Part shown: in pieces, positions 48,001 through 56,869 of the stretch
How positions within the stretch are numbered: position 1 is the stretch's first letter
Layout of the letters: every line of letters starts with the position of its first letter
NCBI GenBank assembly: GCA_000433875.1
Contig: HF993347.1
Span: 1-64,000 of the forward strand
Length of the DNA stretch: 64,000 bases
Direction: 5' to 3'
DNA from: Firmicutes bacterium CAG:884
GTDB taxonomy: Bacteria; Bacillota_I; Bacilli_A; RF39; UBA660
Notes under the pieces: generated by a model
Told to the model about the DNA's origin: nothing
Database searches by the model: none
What the model saw: only the letters and a program-made list of their open reading frames with translations
Position numbers and translations under genes: made by a program

Positions 48001-49279
48001 TAACATCGTTATAGTAATAACTTGCAAATTCATTTCGATTATTATAAATAGCATATGCTATCTCTATATTATTTTCTCTTTTGTTTGTTGAATTACAATC
48101 AAGACATTCAATATAATTTTCTGGAATATATTCATTCAATAAATATTTAGCGAATGTTTCATAATTCATATATTTTTGTACATAGTGAACTAAATAATTA
48201 CTTCCACAATTCATATTAGGATCATATTCACTTGTGTCATAATAATCACTAAACGTACCATTTTGTCTCATTGTATCTAATCTTTTCTTTAATTGTTGAG
48301 CATACCATCTTACAGTTTGCGTGTTATCATCTCTATAACCATTAATAGGTGCTCCAGAATAATATAATGTTTCATATCTAATAATTGTAGAATCGAGCAC
48401 ATCATATGTTACAGCGCCGTGTTTAGTTTGACCACTTATTTGAGCATTTGACAAATAACCTTTTTTATCAGTAACACAAGTACTAATTACCTTAGAACCA
48501 ACTAAATTACCAGCAAGTCCTCTCATTTCTGGATCAGGTATACCAGTATCAATTCCTAAAGAAATATCTGCAAGTTCATAAAAACTTTTTATTTCATATA
48601 CAGGTAAAGATGTATATGATCTAGAACGAGCAACACCCATATTGGACATTGTTTTATAACCATTTATAGCACCACTTATTACATTAGCATCACTTATAAA
48701 CTTATTATAATGAATTGCTGCTGCAATCATTGAAATATCAAATTCTCCTTCAGTTAAAGAGACACCATTTTCAAGTGAATAATTGTTATAATTATCAGCA
48801 ATTTTCTTTAAATCAGAAAAGAATGATTCATTAGCTGTCAAAGTAGATTTATAAAATGATGATACTACGGCATTAACATGTTTTGTACCAGATGGCGAAA
48901 TAAAACTTGTACTAGTTGAACCGTTTTGTGAGGTATTATCTTTAACATTATCAGTTAAGAAGTGACCTTTCCATTTTTCATTCGTAAAAATTGTTGCAAT
49001 TAGTATCACACCAAAAAGCAAAATAGAAATTAAGCCACCAATGATAAAAAATTTAATTTTTTTTAACTTTCCTAAAAAGCCTAAACCAATTAAACCTTTT
49101 TTATTAGTAGTCGCTCCGCCTTCTGCAATACCAGAAGCACCTTCTTCAATCTCTTCATACTTATTAACCATATCCGGATTATTTACAAAAGCTTGTTCAT
49201 CATTTGTTAAATTTCCAGTAGTTTGTATTCTATTTTGATTATTTCGTAATCTATTTATAGCATCATTATCTCGATTCAT
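45020..49279 (-). CDS. Giant membrane-anchored wall hydrolase: M23 + SpoIID-like + NlpC/P60
   Basis: 1419 residues. Cytoplasmic N-terminus, one helix (about 76-98), an unassigned region to about 460, an M23 endopeptidase domain (HYAID near 476 supplies HxxxD; YHLHYQL near 580 supplies HxH), a SpoIID-like domain (DLETYVAGVVSHEM near 655, EALKAQAIAARN, and GHNRGMSQV near 898), a second SpoIID-like start (VPVDFYVAGLIQYN near 980, AISARTWAL), and a C-terminal NlpC/P60 domain with Cys in GLDCVEY (near 1251), His in YSHIGIVY and a later HCSGG. It could cut peptide bridges, glycan strands and stem peptides, opening the wall for the type IV channel. An ATG at 49279 follows AAAGGTGG. Confidence 0.85.
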   Translation of the reverse strand: MNRDNDAINRLRNNQNRIQTTGNLTNDEQAFVNNPDMVNKYEEIEEGASGIAEGGATTNKKGLIGLGFLGKLKKIKFFIIGGLISILLFGVILIATIFTNEKWKGHFLTDNVKDNTSQNGSTSTSFISPSGTKHVNAVVSSFYKSTLTANESFFSDLKKIADNYNNYSLENGVSLTEGEFDISMIAAAIHYNKFISDANVISGAINGYKTMSNMGVARSRSYTSLPVYEIKSFYELADISLGIDTGIPDPEMRGLAGNLVGSKVISTCVTDKKGYLSNAQISGQTKHGAVTYDVLDSTIIRYETLYYSGAPINGYRDDNTQTVRWYAQQLKKRLDTMRQNGTFSDYYDTSEYDPNMNCGSNYLVHYVQKYMNYETFAKYLLNEYIPENYIECLDCNSTNKRENNIEIAYAIYNNRNEFASYYYNDVIDTINFSNGDSLTTTQTEYQLPEEVKQNFTSPFNLNAKCSISSQFTANRNGYSHYAIDAYANDRTLIAVYDGVVDVVVDGIPNIFNQWNGGACVDSSGKMDSRSNGNYVRIKHELGGKTYYSYYMHMESISVKPGEKVTKGQKIGVEGTTGCSSGYHLHYQLVSGNKRYDPSLLFAQCDGVSILTYEPKSLKEYLYSVYPSYTFTNKNECVVKVYDGEDAYSGPYSTMDLETYVAGVVSHEMSTGSNFEALKAQAIAARNEYVHRTKYCTSGEIVPNSEDFQTHFKIDTTKNRDDIINMLAARETAGMLISYSYGLHFTEYASFPCEGVYICTNPIVYDPVTHIQVDKFVPYYDVSRSKVTCRSASHGDDDKKVGMAANPSKDGSAQAQKAASKCKNGGTPYYCGSTSVPRQFRNQANVKSIVGDCSTISVNILPHEKANNTFRTIPVAPSEIKEGRVDIGHTDNPEEDYSNFTGHNRGMSQVLADVYANKFGWNYEQILHYFYDPEETSKYNLINLVTPLKLLDDQTEYEANYTDCCTGVVTLPVKGHLTIRVPVDFYVAGLIQYNVGLNVNKNLLNAMAISARTWALNNTSWGTKTLDASGQYNYTYTESKEIYDAINATKEQLLVDADGYITPTEYTYVGKDGTVKESKGNKIITYELGYLYNDDTHKVMIPYDDNFANYTISGNVGLVYNVASYLANNWYFVDQYELLKFFYGENFNATSWRNMNTIGAIKDKDGNISGDPSSFNAMAGALNQSLEQYVAANGKGTLQGVLAAAYWLYVHSNETKDINLPYQLGGMWRQLGVNPNWGQQETNPRYERFPKIGLDCVEYIRWAFINGYFTFPNDYATEHKFRGFTYQFMQEYIEKKKLTCGENGESCYVEFDKENDKPIHGVPLAKYVESGLINPGDVLYHKSGTVYAGETEPQKYSHIGIVYKVDLQNRTIVILHCSGGDPGVKYSTINIDTGRYESDGKHSFTSVIRMSEIEKRGYLK

Positions 49280-49321
49280 AATATACCACCTTTATACTAA
49301 ATCTATTATAACATTTTTTTT

Positions 49322-49375
49322 AGAAAAAAAAAACACCTAAAAGAAAAAGCATTAGATTTTTTGGTGTTCTAATGC
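49322..49375 (-). terminator. Terminator with two alternative hairpins
   Basis: Minus strand: GCATTAGA / TCTAATGC (49368-49375, 49349-49356), then T5, and an overlapping AACACC / GGTGTT pair (49363-49368, 49332-49337) followed by T10. The two stems share bases and cannot form together. The first arm overlaps the stop of the gene at 49352. Confidence 0.7.
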
Positions 49376-50200
49376 CTTATCATTAATTGTAAAGAAACTG
49401 CGAATAGCAACTTGGTATTTTTGGTCATTTTCTAGTTTTTCTTTTAATTCTTTTAATTCTTCTAAAGTTGCTTCAGTATATAATTCTGGATTTTGAAGAA
49501 AATCAGGATCATCAAGATACTTTTCAACTTTTGAACCAGATATGTTTTTTCTAAACTTAATACCACTATTTTTATCAAGAGAATGGTTAGTTAATACTTC
49601 TTTTGGAACATTACTAAAATCAACTAATACTGGTCTATCATCTGCAAGAAACTTTCTTTCAAGTACAGTATCTTTACGCAACATTTTTCCGATAATATTT
49701 GATGAATATAAAATTTTAATATTTGATTTATCTTCATTATTTTGAGCATTTTCATTTTTTTGTTCAATATTATTATCAACAATTCTTTCTGCAATCGTAT
49801 CAGCATTTATAGCAGGAAAAGCTAATTCCTCATCTTGATCATCAACTTTCGTTGCATTTTTTTCACGAATTTTATTTTTTATATCAAGAATAACTTTCAA
49901 TAGAAAATGTGTATGCCTACTAACATATTCTTTTCGTTCCTCATTTTTTTCCAATTTTCTATACTCTTTTGAAAATCTACAACAATAATATGAAACAAGG
50001 TCAGGTATAATTGATAAAGCAATAGAACTTAATGCAGCAATTAAAAACTTAACACCAAGGCTTTTTACTCCGAACACAGAAGCAATGCTTTCAACCAAGT
50101 AATAGAAACATTCTAATATTTTTTTTATTATGCCAAAACCAAACTTAACAATACCCCATATAAACTTAAAAATTCTACCTATAAAATTAATTATATCCAT
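49352..50200 (-). CDS. Membrane protein of unknown function, type IV locus
   Basis: About 282 residues from ATG 50200 (AAGGGGG upstream; the longer start at 50224 precedes it). The N-terminal 80 residues are hydrophobic (a reentrant or two-helix region with repeated FGFGIIKK-like phasing, then ALSSIALSIIPDLVSYYC), followed by a long charged cytoplasmic part ending in a coiled coil. It lies between the VirB4-like gene and the wall hydrolase. No family recognised. Confidence 0.5.
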   Translation of the reverse strand: MDIINFIGRIFKFIWGIVKFGFGIIKKILECFYYLVESIASVFGVKSLGVKFLIAALSSIALSIIPDLVSYYCCRFSKEYRKLEKNEERKEYVSRHTHFLLKVILDIKNKIREKNATKVDDQDEELAFPAINADTIAERIVDNNIEQKNENAQNNEDKSNIKILYSSNIIGKMLRKDTVLERKFLADDRPVLVDFSNVPKEVLTNHSLDKNSGIKFRKNISGSKVEKYLDDPDFLQNPELYTEATLEELKELKEKLENDQKYQVAIRSFFTINDKALEHQKI

Positions 50201-50273
50201 AAAACTTACCCCCTTAAGTTGCATAAATCATATCATATATATAAAATATAGTCAAATTAATAAAGTAAAAATT

Positions 50274-50843
50274 CTACCTTAATCTTTTAATTTTTTTAAT
50301 TATTTCATCTAATTCTTTATCACAATTTAATTCTTCTTGTTTCTTCATATTTTTCCATTTATTAGCTTTTTCATTTAATGAACTAATAATAGATCTATAA
50401 ATAAAAACATCATTCTTATCAAGCATCTTAAGCAATTTAACAACATTTTCTTTAGATATTTGATTACCACCATCAAAATAATTAATTGGTAATAAAGATG
50501 AATTAATCACATTACTAAAAAGGGTAGATTCGTAATATTTATCACCAGAAACCAAATCAATCCATTTTCTATCACTAGATGTAGATTCTAAATCATATTC
50601 AACTATAATAGGAAATGATTTTAATGTTCCTTTTTTTCCATTATAATTTAAGTTTAAAATACATTTTTCATAACATTTATTGCGAAAATTTTTAGGAAGT
50701 AAATCCATATAAACATCTGGATACCCCTTTTCAAAACAATTATCATCAAATAAACATTGATTTTTTTTGTTGGGATCATCTTCAAAAAAATAATAATTTT
50801 TTATAAAATCATATAAACTTGCTAAATAATAATTTTTACTCAT
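50274..50843 (-). CDS. Cytoplasmic protein of unknown function, type IV locus
   Basis: 189 residues, soluble, Cys-containing (CLFDDNCFEKG near the N-terminus, YEKCIL), with a predicted helical C-terminus ending in repeated Lys/Arg. AGGAGG precedes ATG 50843. It starts just after the VirB4 terminator. No family recognised; position suggests a type IV accessory or an inserted gene. Confidence 0.5.
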   Translation of the reverse strand: MSKNYYLASLYDFIKNYYFFEDDPNKKNQCLFDDNCFEKGYPDVYMDLLPKNFRNKCYEKCILNLNYNGKKGTLKSFPIIVEYDLESTSSDRKWIDLVSGDKYYESTLFSNVINSSLLPINYFDGGNQISKENVVKLLKMLDKNDVFIYRSIISSLNEKANKWKNMKKQEELNCDKELDEIIKKIKRLR

Positions 50844-50891
50844 AAAATAACCTCCTTAAACAAAATTATAATTTAAAGCTTATTATAAGTC

Positions 50892-50919
50892 AATAAAAAG
50901 AACTATATTTCTATAGTCC
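50892..50919 (-). terminator. Terminator after the VirB4-like gene
   Basis: GGACTATA / TATAGTTC stem with one G-U pair (50912-50919, 50900-50907) and a GAAA loop on the minus strand, then T5. Confidence 0.75.
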
Positions 50920-52695
50920 TCCACCGCTACCAAACGAATCAAGTTCAGCATCAGTTAATATAACATTAATTTGCATTCTTCTACTACCACATACAAGTAA
51001 TGCTTCACCTTGGTTATATCTTTTAATGCCTTCTTTTTCATTGTCATTTAAATCAATTAAGAAACCTAAATCTTCAACTGCTTGTTTCTTAAGACCCATT
51101 ACAAGATAATATGAAGCATTATCGAATATAGCTTTACCGTGCATTAATACATCAGGTGCACAGAAATCACTCGGTTGTTGAGTAATTATAATAGTACCTG
51201 TATTATATTTACGACTTCTTCTTTGAACTTGCGCTAGGAATTCAGCACCAAGTGCATTATTACCACCTAATAATACGTGAGCTTCATCAACAGCTAAAAC
51301 AGTATTTACACTCTTATCAAGTGTTAAACTCCAAGCATATTTTAATATATTAAAGAATAAAGCATTTCTTATATTACTATCAGAATTCATTAATTCTCTT
51401 ATATTAAATACTATAAAGTTACTATTAGGTTTAATTGTAGTATGTCCATCAAAATAATATTTTAATTCCTTAACAATTGGTCTTATTTTTAATTCCAATT
51501 TTTCAAGAATATCTTTCTCGTGAGATCTATCAGGCATTGATAATATCTTACCTCTTACTGTAGCATATACATCTCTAAATGTTGGATAATCTTCCGATGT
51601 AAACTTTGTAAAATCAGTATCAAAATCAATTCCAAATCTTCTATATGTTTCTTGTATCATTTCACTATAAAGTGTTAATACATCTTCTTCAATACTAGGA
51701 TCATAATACTTAATAAATGCTTTTTGCGTTTGTAAAGATCTTGTTAAAACAGTATAACCCAAACCTTCTTTTAATTCATCTTCGTCACTATCAAGTACTA
51801 TTTCAAGTGGATTAATCATACCATATTCTCCACCCTTACCTAAATCAATGAAATCGCCACCATATAAGTTAGTCATTTCCTCAAGTTCACCTTCAGGGTC
51901 AATAACAACAACCTGGTGACCATTTCTTATATTAGCTCTTAATAATAACTTGGCAGCTGTAGATTTACCAGATCCAGATGTACCTAATATAATCATATTT
52001 GCATTATTTCTATTGTGTTCCTTTTTAATTTGATATAAGAATTGGTTAAATAATACAACACCACCGGAGAAATCAACACCAAGTAATGTTGACATTCCAG
52101 GATCTTTTATACTATCAAATATAAACGGATACATTGCTGCAAGCGTTGGTGAAGGTATTGGTGTACCAATTCTATTTTCTACATCTTGTTTTGGATATAT
52201 TGGAAGCATTGATTTAAATACACTTTCCTGTTCAAATCTCAATGGAACAGCTGATAGTTGCATAGCTTCTAAGAAGTTTTTAACTTGTAATTTCTTAGCA
52301 ACTAGTTCATCTTGTGTATCAGCAGTAATCATTATATGCATTTGAAAATCAAATATTGCAGATTGATTAGCAGCTAACATTGAAATAAAATATTCAAGAG
52401 ATTCATAATCTTGTCTTATTCTTTCTTGTAAAGTTTTATCTCTTTCATCTTGATATCTCATTTTTAAGTCTGCAATTTCTTTATTTAACATTTTAGTAAT
52501 AACACTAAATGGTAAAGGTAAATGTTTTATTGCAATTTTAATTCCTGACATACTTGTTAAATTAGAAAGGAATCCTGGATTGATAAACTTAGGATAAGAT
52601 ACAACAGTTAAAATTGTTGCATACTTATCACTAATTACAATTTCCGCACTTTTAAATTCTAACCCCTTTGGAGCAAGTTGACTTTTTAATTCCAT
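50911..52695 (-). CDS. virB4: VirB4-type ATPase, large C-terminal part
   Basis: 594 residues. Early regions match the VirB4 insertion domain; Walker A is GTSGSGKS (about residue 238-245), Walker B is VLAVDEAHVLLGG (about 462-474), and RRSRKYNTGTIIITQQPSDF follows. It powers assembly and transfer through the type IV channel. Its ATG overlaps the stop of the preceding gene as TAATG. The first about 190 residues of a normal VirB4 are encoded separately, just upstream. Confidence 0.9.
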   Translation of the reverse strand: MELKSQLAPKGLEFKSAEIVISDKYATILTVVSYPKFINPGFLSNLTSMSGIKIAIKHLPLPFSVITKMLNKEIADLKMRYQDERDKTLQERIRQDYESLEYFISMLAANQSAIFDFQMHIMITADTQDELVAKKLQVKNFLEAMQLSAVPLRFEQESVFKSMLPIYPKQDVENRIGTPIPSPTLAAMYPFIFDSIKDPGMSTLLGVDFSGGVVLFNQFLYQIKKEHNRNNANMIILGTSGSGKSTAAKLLLRANIRNGHQVVVIDPEGELEEMTNLYGGDFIDLGKGGEYGMINPLEIVLDSDEDELKEGLGYTVLTRSLQTQKAFIKYYDPSIEEDVLTLYSEMIQETYRRFGIDFDTDFTKFTSEDYPTFRDVYATVRGKILSMPDRSHEKDILEKLELKIRPIVKELKYYFDGHTTIKPNSNFIVFNIRELMNSDSNIRNALFFNILKYAWSLTLDKSVNTVLAVDEAHVLLGGNNALGAEFLAQVQRRSRKYNTGTIIITQQPSDFCAPDVLMHGKAIFDNASYYLVMGLKKQAVEDLGFLIDLNDNEKEGIKRYNQGEALLVCGSRRMQINVILTDAELDSFGSGGGL

Positions 52696-53270
52696 TAACT
52701 CATCACCGTCCCACCTTCAGTACGCATTCCTGCATTTAGGAAATTGTCAAGAAGTATTCTTAAATCATCATTTGTAGTTTGACTTGTATTCAAACCAGCA
52801 GATGCAAACTGATTAATTAAAGTTCTTAATCTTTTTTGTAAAACATCATTATCTTTATCTCTAAATAGTAAATAGAATTCAGTATCTACAACACCATTAG
52901 CCATAAACATATTTGCTTTATTAATATCTTCCATAATCATTTTTTTAATTCTTTGATCTGTTGATGAATTAAATGCAATTTGTAATTGTGACAAATATAC
53001 ATTAATATCAACAGGTCTTCCAGCTATAATTAGCCAGAATTCATAGTTTATAACATTATAAACATTTTTTAAATTAGAAATGACAGCATCTTGTGAAGAT
53101 GAATCCAAAATAAATATATTTTTTGGTTGTATTTTTAATCCTGTAACTTTTACATTATCGTCAAGTACAATCATTCCATTTGCAATACTTTTAATTGGAA
53201 CAAAACTTTCTGTATATTTACTTTGTACCTTCGGTACCGGTTTCTTCGTTAGATCCTTTAAATTCTTCAC
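52695..53270 (-). CDS. VirB4-type protein, N-terminal part
   Basis: 191 residues. It has the VirB4 N-domain elements (VKVTGLKIQPKNIFI, INYEFWLIIAGRPVDI and a FYLLFRDKDNDVL strand). No ATPase motifs. The likely start is GTG 53270, which lies inside the end of the PrgI-like gene (53-base overlap); a later start is possible. TAATG joins it to the ATPase part. A fission of one ancestral gene is the simplest reading. Confidence 0.8.
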   Translation of the reverse strand: MKNLKDLTKKPVPKVQSKYTESFVPIKSIANGMIVLDDNVKVTGLKIQPKNIFILDSSSQDAVISNLKNVYNVINYEFWLIIAGRPVDINVYLSQLQIAFNSSTDQRIKKMIMEDINKANMFMANGVVDTEFYLLFRDKDNDVLQKRLRTLINQFASAGLNTSQTTNDDLRILLDNFLNAGMRTEGGTVMS

Positions 53271-53562
53271 TGAAACACCATCCTCTCCATATAAATCTTT
53301 CTCTACTTGTAAAGAACCTATAAATTGATAAAATTACTGTTAACACATTATGATAATGGGCAACAGGGAAAACAAGTATTATTGCAATTGCTCCAGGAGT
53401 AACAGCAATTACTGTTGGCCCTATATCAGATAAATTAAGTGTTAATAATAATATCAAGGTAATTGATAGTCCAATTGCCAAAATAATTAAATCAAGGCCT
53501 CTAAATAGACCAAATATAAGCATTGATTTTTTGGAATTGGCTGGTATTAAAAATCCATTCAT
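53218..53562 (-). CDS. PrgI/VirB3-like membrane protein
   Basis: 114 residues. Two adjacent helices (LIILAIGLSITLILLLTL and GAIAIILVFPVAHY) then a basic IYRFFTSRERFIWRGW stretch; length and layout match PrgI of Gram-positive conjugation systems, a VirB3-like partner of VirB4. AAGGGAG precedes the ATG. It lies directly before the VirB4 pair, the standard order. Confidence 0.8.
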   Translation of the reverse strand: MNGFLIPANSKKSMLIFGLFRGLDLIILAIGLSITLILLLTLNLSDIGPTVIAVTPGAIAIILVFPVAHYHNVLTVILSIYRFFTSRERFIWRGWCFSEEFKGSNEETGTEGTK

Positions 53563-53579
53563 ATATTATATCTCCCTTT

Positions 53580-55997
53580 TTATTTTCCGCCACCAGATCT
53601 GTGAGCTGCAGCAGCATTTTTTTCTTGCACATGACGTTTAGCTTCATCAGAATTAGAATATGTCTTACTAACATAGTCAGCACGGTCAGAATATGTTTTG
53701 GAATCACTAGCAACAAATGATTCAAGATAATCGGATGCCTTAGTATTAATAGAAGCAAAAGTATGTCCACTTCCCATAACATTTGCATCACCAAATATCC
53801 TGATATTAGAATTAATATCTGAAACAATGTTCTCCGCAAGTTTAGCAGATAATTCATCATGATAATTTCCAGAAGAATCTTTCTGTACCATCCACTCAGC
53901 AGCTGCTTGACCTTCAATGAATTTTTTCTTAATATTCAATCCACGCTCCCATTCTGATAAACGGTCAGCATACGCTCTTCTTTGATCGTTTGTCATACCA
54001 GAAACATCAGCAGATTTGGCAACGTTGTATGCAGTAAGTTCTGATTTATAATCACCTATTGAATACCCTGTATTTTTGGTTTTTCTATATCTTCCAGTTG
54101 CAGCATCATATATTTGGAATGTTGCATCACCCGTTGTTGAATCTTTCGCAAATAATGCATCACCAGTTCCTTTGGAATTATAGAAATCTTTTATGCTTTT
54201 TGATGATGCAGAACTAAAAATTACGTCTGTTCCGTTTTTTTTCATCATTTCGGCACCCGCACGCGAATATAATGCATCAGTACTGCTCTTTATTCTAGAA
54301 TTTGTATCAACAATTTGTTTATCTACATCTGCTCGAGTTAGAGCACCAGTTGCCATAGCCATTCGTGCACCCGCTCTTCCAATCAAGGTAGTACCAACAT
54401 TCGTACCAGCGAGTCTACCACTACGAGCATAATTTTCTTTTACGTTACCAGTGATATCATGCATTGATTTAACACCCTTCTTAGCACCAGAAACACCTGA
54501 ACGTAATGTACCACCGACACCGCCTGTAACCGCTCTTCCAAGAGCTTCATTAAAACCAGCACCATTACGACGTGCACTACTATATGCCGCAACACCAGTT
54601 CCTAAGCCTGTTACTAAGCCAGCAGCTCCACCAACAGCCATACTTGCTAATCTACTATCACCAATACGTTTAAGTGGATTTAAATTAAATTGGCCTTTAA
54701 CATCAATACCAAATGCTTTACCAATTAAATCAGGAATTTGTTTAACAAATAACAAAATACCTAATATCATAAATACTTGAAACCATACACTAGTATTTGT
54801 AGAACCAGCAACAGTATCTCCACTACCAAACAATTCATTAATTAGAAAAACACCAAAATATACAGTTGCAACTCTAATAAAGAGATCAGTATAAGTTTTT
54901 AGTGATTCTTTAATCCACCAATTAAGTGGTTTTTTATCACTCTTTGTATCACCAGGTTCAATATTTAATATAATTGGAATCGGTGCGATTATTTGCAAGA
55001 AACATAGTTTAACATTACGAATAGCAACATCAAAGCTAAAGCTTAAAAATAGCAAAGCTAGAAAACCTCCAGCAATCGTTGAAACAATTGCAGTATAGTT
55101 AATTACATAAGAATTACCAACTATAGCTCTAATAATATGCGAACTTGACAATAATCCAATATTTTGTCTTTGAGAAGCAATATAGAACATTGTACCTATT
55201 TCAACATCGCCAACACCTCGTACACTGCCAAGTGAATTATCGTTTCCATTAAGTGCATTAACGCATTGAGCAATTTTATTACTTTCTATGATTATTGCAT
55301 CGGTAGAAGATTTTCCACCTGGATCTACTGTAACTTCCTTATCACCAGAAGGAACAACATATTTTGTATAATATGTAAGCAAATTCGAACAAGGTGTTAA
55401 GGATTCTATTGCTGTATTAGGTCTAAAGAAAGCACTAAAAGTTAAAAACCCAATAGATTGTCCATAAGAAGCAGCATTAAACGAATCATTATCATCATTT
55501 TTATTTGTTGTATTCATTCCCATAATAAGATTCCCAATAACGTTACTCTCCATAATATATGATTGTAAAGCAAATGCTCTATTAAATATCCAAGGAACTG
55601 ACACAATTAAAGCTAGTGATATAGCAAGATTAGAAATCAACTTGCTTGTTCCCTTCTCCATTCCTTCTGGATTGATTATATATTTAACAAAAGAAAATGC
55701 TAATCTAAACAACATAAATATTCCAAGTAAAGTATATAATCTTTGCGAAGCACTTGCTAAATTTAAACTACTAAGTAACGAACTAGAAGAAAGTTCATAA
55801 AATATGCTATAAGCAAAAGCAGCAATAGAATAAACTTGGGTATCAATCCAAATAAGAAGTGATCTTAAAAGTCCATATAGTGTCTCATTAATATCATCAA
55901 CCAAAAGACTACCAAGAGTATATGCCGCAACACCAACAGCACCTAGAATTAATAATGCCGAAAAGCCTAAACCTTTATTATTAAATTTTTTTCTCAT
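53580..55997 (-). CDS. TrbL/VirB6-like polytopic channel protein
   Basis: 805 residues. An N-terminal signal-like helix (LGFSALLILGAVGVAAYTLG), several more helices to about residue 470 (ALLFLSFSFDVAIRNVKLCF, VFMILGILLFVKQIPDLIG), then a glycine/alanine-rich soluble tail with amphipathic segments. This is the TrbL/VirB6 pattern. It should form the inner-membrane channel with VirB4 and PrgI. It precedes PrgI by 17 bases. Confidence 0.8.
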   Translation of the reverse strand: MRKKFNNKGLGFSALLILGAVGVAAYTLGSLLVDDINETLYGLLRSLLIWIDTQVYSIAAFAYSIFYELSSSSLLSSLNLASASQRLYTLLGIFMLFRLAFSFVKYIINPEGMEKGTSKLISNLAISLALIVSVPWIFNRAFALQSYIMESNVIGNLIMGMNTTNKNDDNDSFNAASYGQSIGFLTFSAFFRPNTAIESLTPCSNLLTYYTKYVVPSGDKEVTVDPGGKSSTDAIIIESNKIAQCVNALNGNDNSLGSVRGVGDVEIGTMFYIASQRQNIGLLSSSHIIRAIVGNSYVINYTAIVSTIAGGFLALLFLSFSFDVAIRNVKLCFLQIIAPIPIILNIEPGDTKSDKKPLNWWIKESLKTYTDLFIRVATVYFGVFLINELFGSGDTVAGSTNTSVWFQVFMILGILLFVKQIPDLIGKAFGIDVKGQFNLNPLKRIGDSRLASMAVGGAAGLVTGLGTGVAAYSSARRNGAGFNEALGRAVTGGVGGTLRSGVSGAKKGVKSMHDITGNVKENYARSGRLAGTNVGTTLIGRAGARMAMATGALTRADVDKQIVDTNSRIKSSTDALYSRAGAEMMKKNGTDVIFSSASSKSIKDFYNSKGTGDALFAKDSTTGDATFQIYDAATGRYRKTKNTGYSIGDYKSELTAYNVAKSADVSGMTNDQRRAYADRLSEWERGLNIKKKFIEGQAAAEWMVQKDSSGNYHDELSAKLAENIVSDINSNIRIFGDANVMGSGHTFASINTKASDYLESFVASDSKTYSDRADYVSKTYSNSDEAKRHVQEKNAAAAHRSGGGK

Positions 55998-56006
55998 AAA
56001 TCCACC

Positions 56007-56714
56007 TTAACTTTCAAGACATTTTAATGCATCAACATTAACATATCTATTTATCAAACTAATAACAATATTAACAATAGCAGGCGCTAATAAAACAACC
56101 ACTAAAGCAATAATTCTTGTCTTTATATTTTTAAAAGCCTTCTTTTGATCTAAGTCTTTTGAAATAACAACTTTGTATAAATCAATAACACAAAGAATAA
56201 TAGTTAAACTAACACATCCTATTTGAACATACATCAAAAACTCATTCATTACCTTAACAAAATCTTTGCTAATAAGATCACAATTATCAACAACAGTTAA
56301 ATCTTTCCTATCCTTTATCTTATTTCCCGTAACAAACACATTTTTTTTAATTTCTAATTCATTTTCTAATTTTAAACTAATCATTTTATTATCTTTTGCA
56401 AGATCTTCACCATATTTTATGGCATCATATAAATCTTCAGCATAGTTAGCGCAGTAATCATTAATTTCTACACCATCTTCGGTAGTTAATTCTTTAACAG
56501 TTCCATAACCACCACTCATTTTTTCTAAATCTCCTTGAGCATATTTTATAATTGCAAGTCTCTCTGCAGAATTACACGCTCCAATAAACTTATCATAAGA
56601 CTCATTAAGTTTAACAAATGCTTTGTTATATTGCTCAAGATAATTTTTTTTATCATCACCATAAACATTAAATATAAGTAAAAACGTAATTAAAAACAAA
56701 ATAATTTTTTTCAT
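56007..56714 (-). CDS. Secreted two-helix module protein 1 (TrbC/VirB2-like end)
   Basis: 235 residues. Signal peptide MKKIILFLITFLLIFNVYG, a helical ectodomain (about 20-145), then the shared module: NCDLIS, helix IGCVSLTIILCVIDLYKVV, a charged loop SKDLDQKK, helix RIIALVVVLLAPAIVNIV, and a late Cys (KCLES). TATAAT-like box near 56745-56750 and a hairpin upstream suggest its own start, but it lies 9 bases before the TrbL-like gene. It is the shortest of the long-ectodomain members. Confidence 0.75.
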   Translation of the reverse strand: MKKIILFLITFLLIFNVYGDDKKNYLEQYNKAFVKLNESYDKFIGACNSAERLAIIKYAQGDLEKMSGGYGTVKELTTEDGVEINDYCANYAEDLYDAIKYGEDLAKDNKMISLKLENELEIKKNVFVTGNKIKDRKDLTVVDNCDLISKDFVKVMNEFLMYVQIGCVSLTIILCVIDLYKVVISKDLDQKKAFKNIKTRIIALVVVLLAPAIVNIVISLINRYVNVDALKCLES

Positions 56715-56842
56715 AATTCACCTATAGGAAATCTATCTTAATAAATTATAACATAAAGTATTAAAAAAAACTAGATATTTTCTAAAATTTAAATCAAAAT
56801 ATTAAGCAAAAATATACGTTACCATAATACCACTTAAAAATC

Positions 56843-56869
56843 AATAAAAAAGAATAAAAAATTATTCTT
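56843..56869 (-). terminator. Terminator after the protein at 56862
   Basis: AAGAATAA / TTATTCTT stem (56850-56857, 56862-56869) over the stop codon, followed on the minus strand by T6. Confidence 0.7.

Noticed and set aside
52690..52700. Programmed frameshift or sequencing error in VirB4
   Set aside because: The junction is a clean TAATG with a full stop and start and coherent sequence on both sides; gene fission with coupling explains it better.
53501..53917. 138-codon minus-strand frame overlapping the TrbL-like gene
   Set aside because: Leu/Ile-rich shadow in another frame of a convincing gene, no ribosome site and no family pattern.
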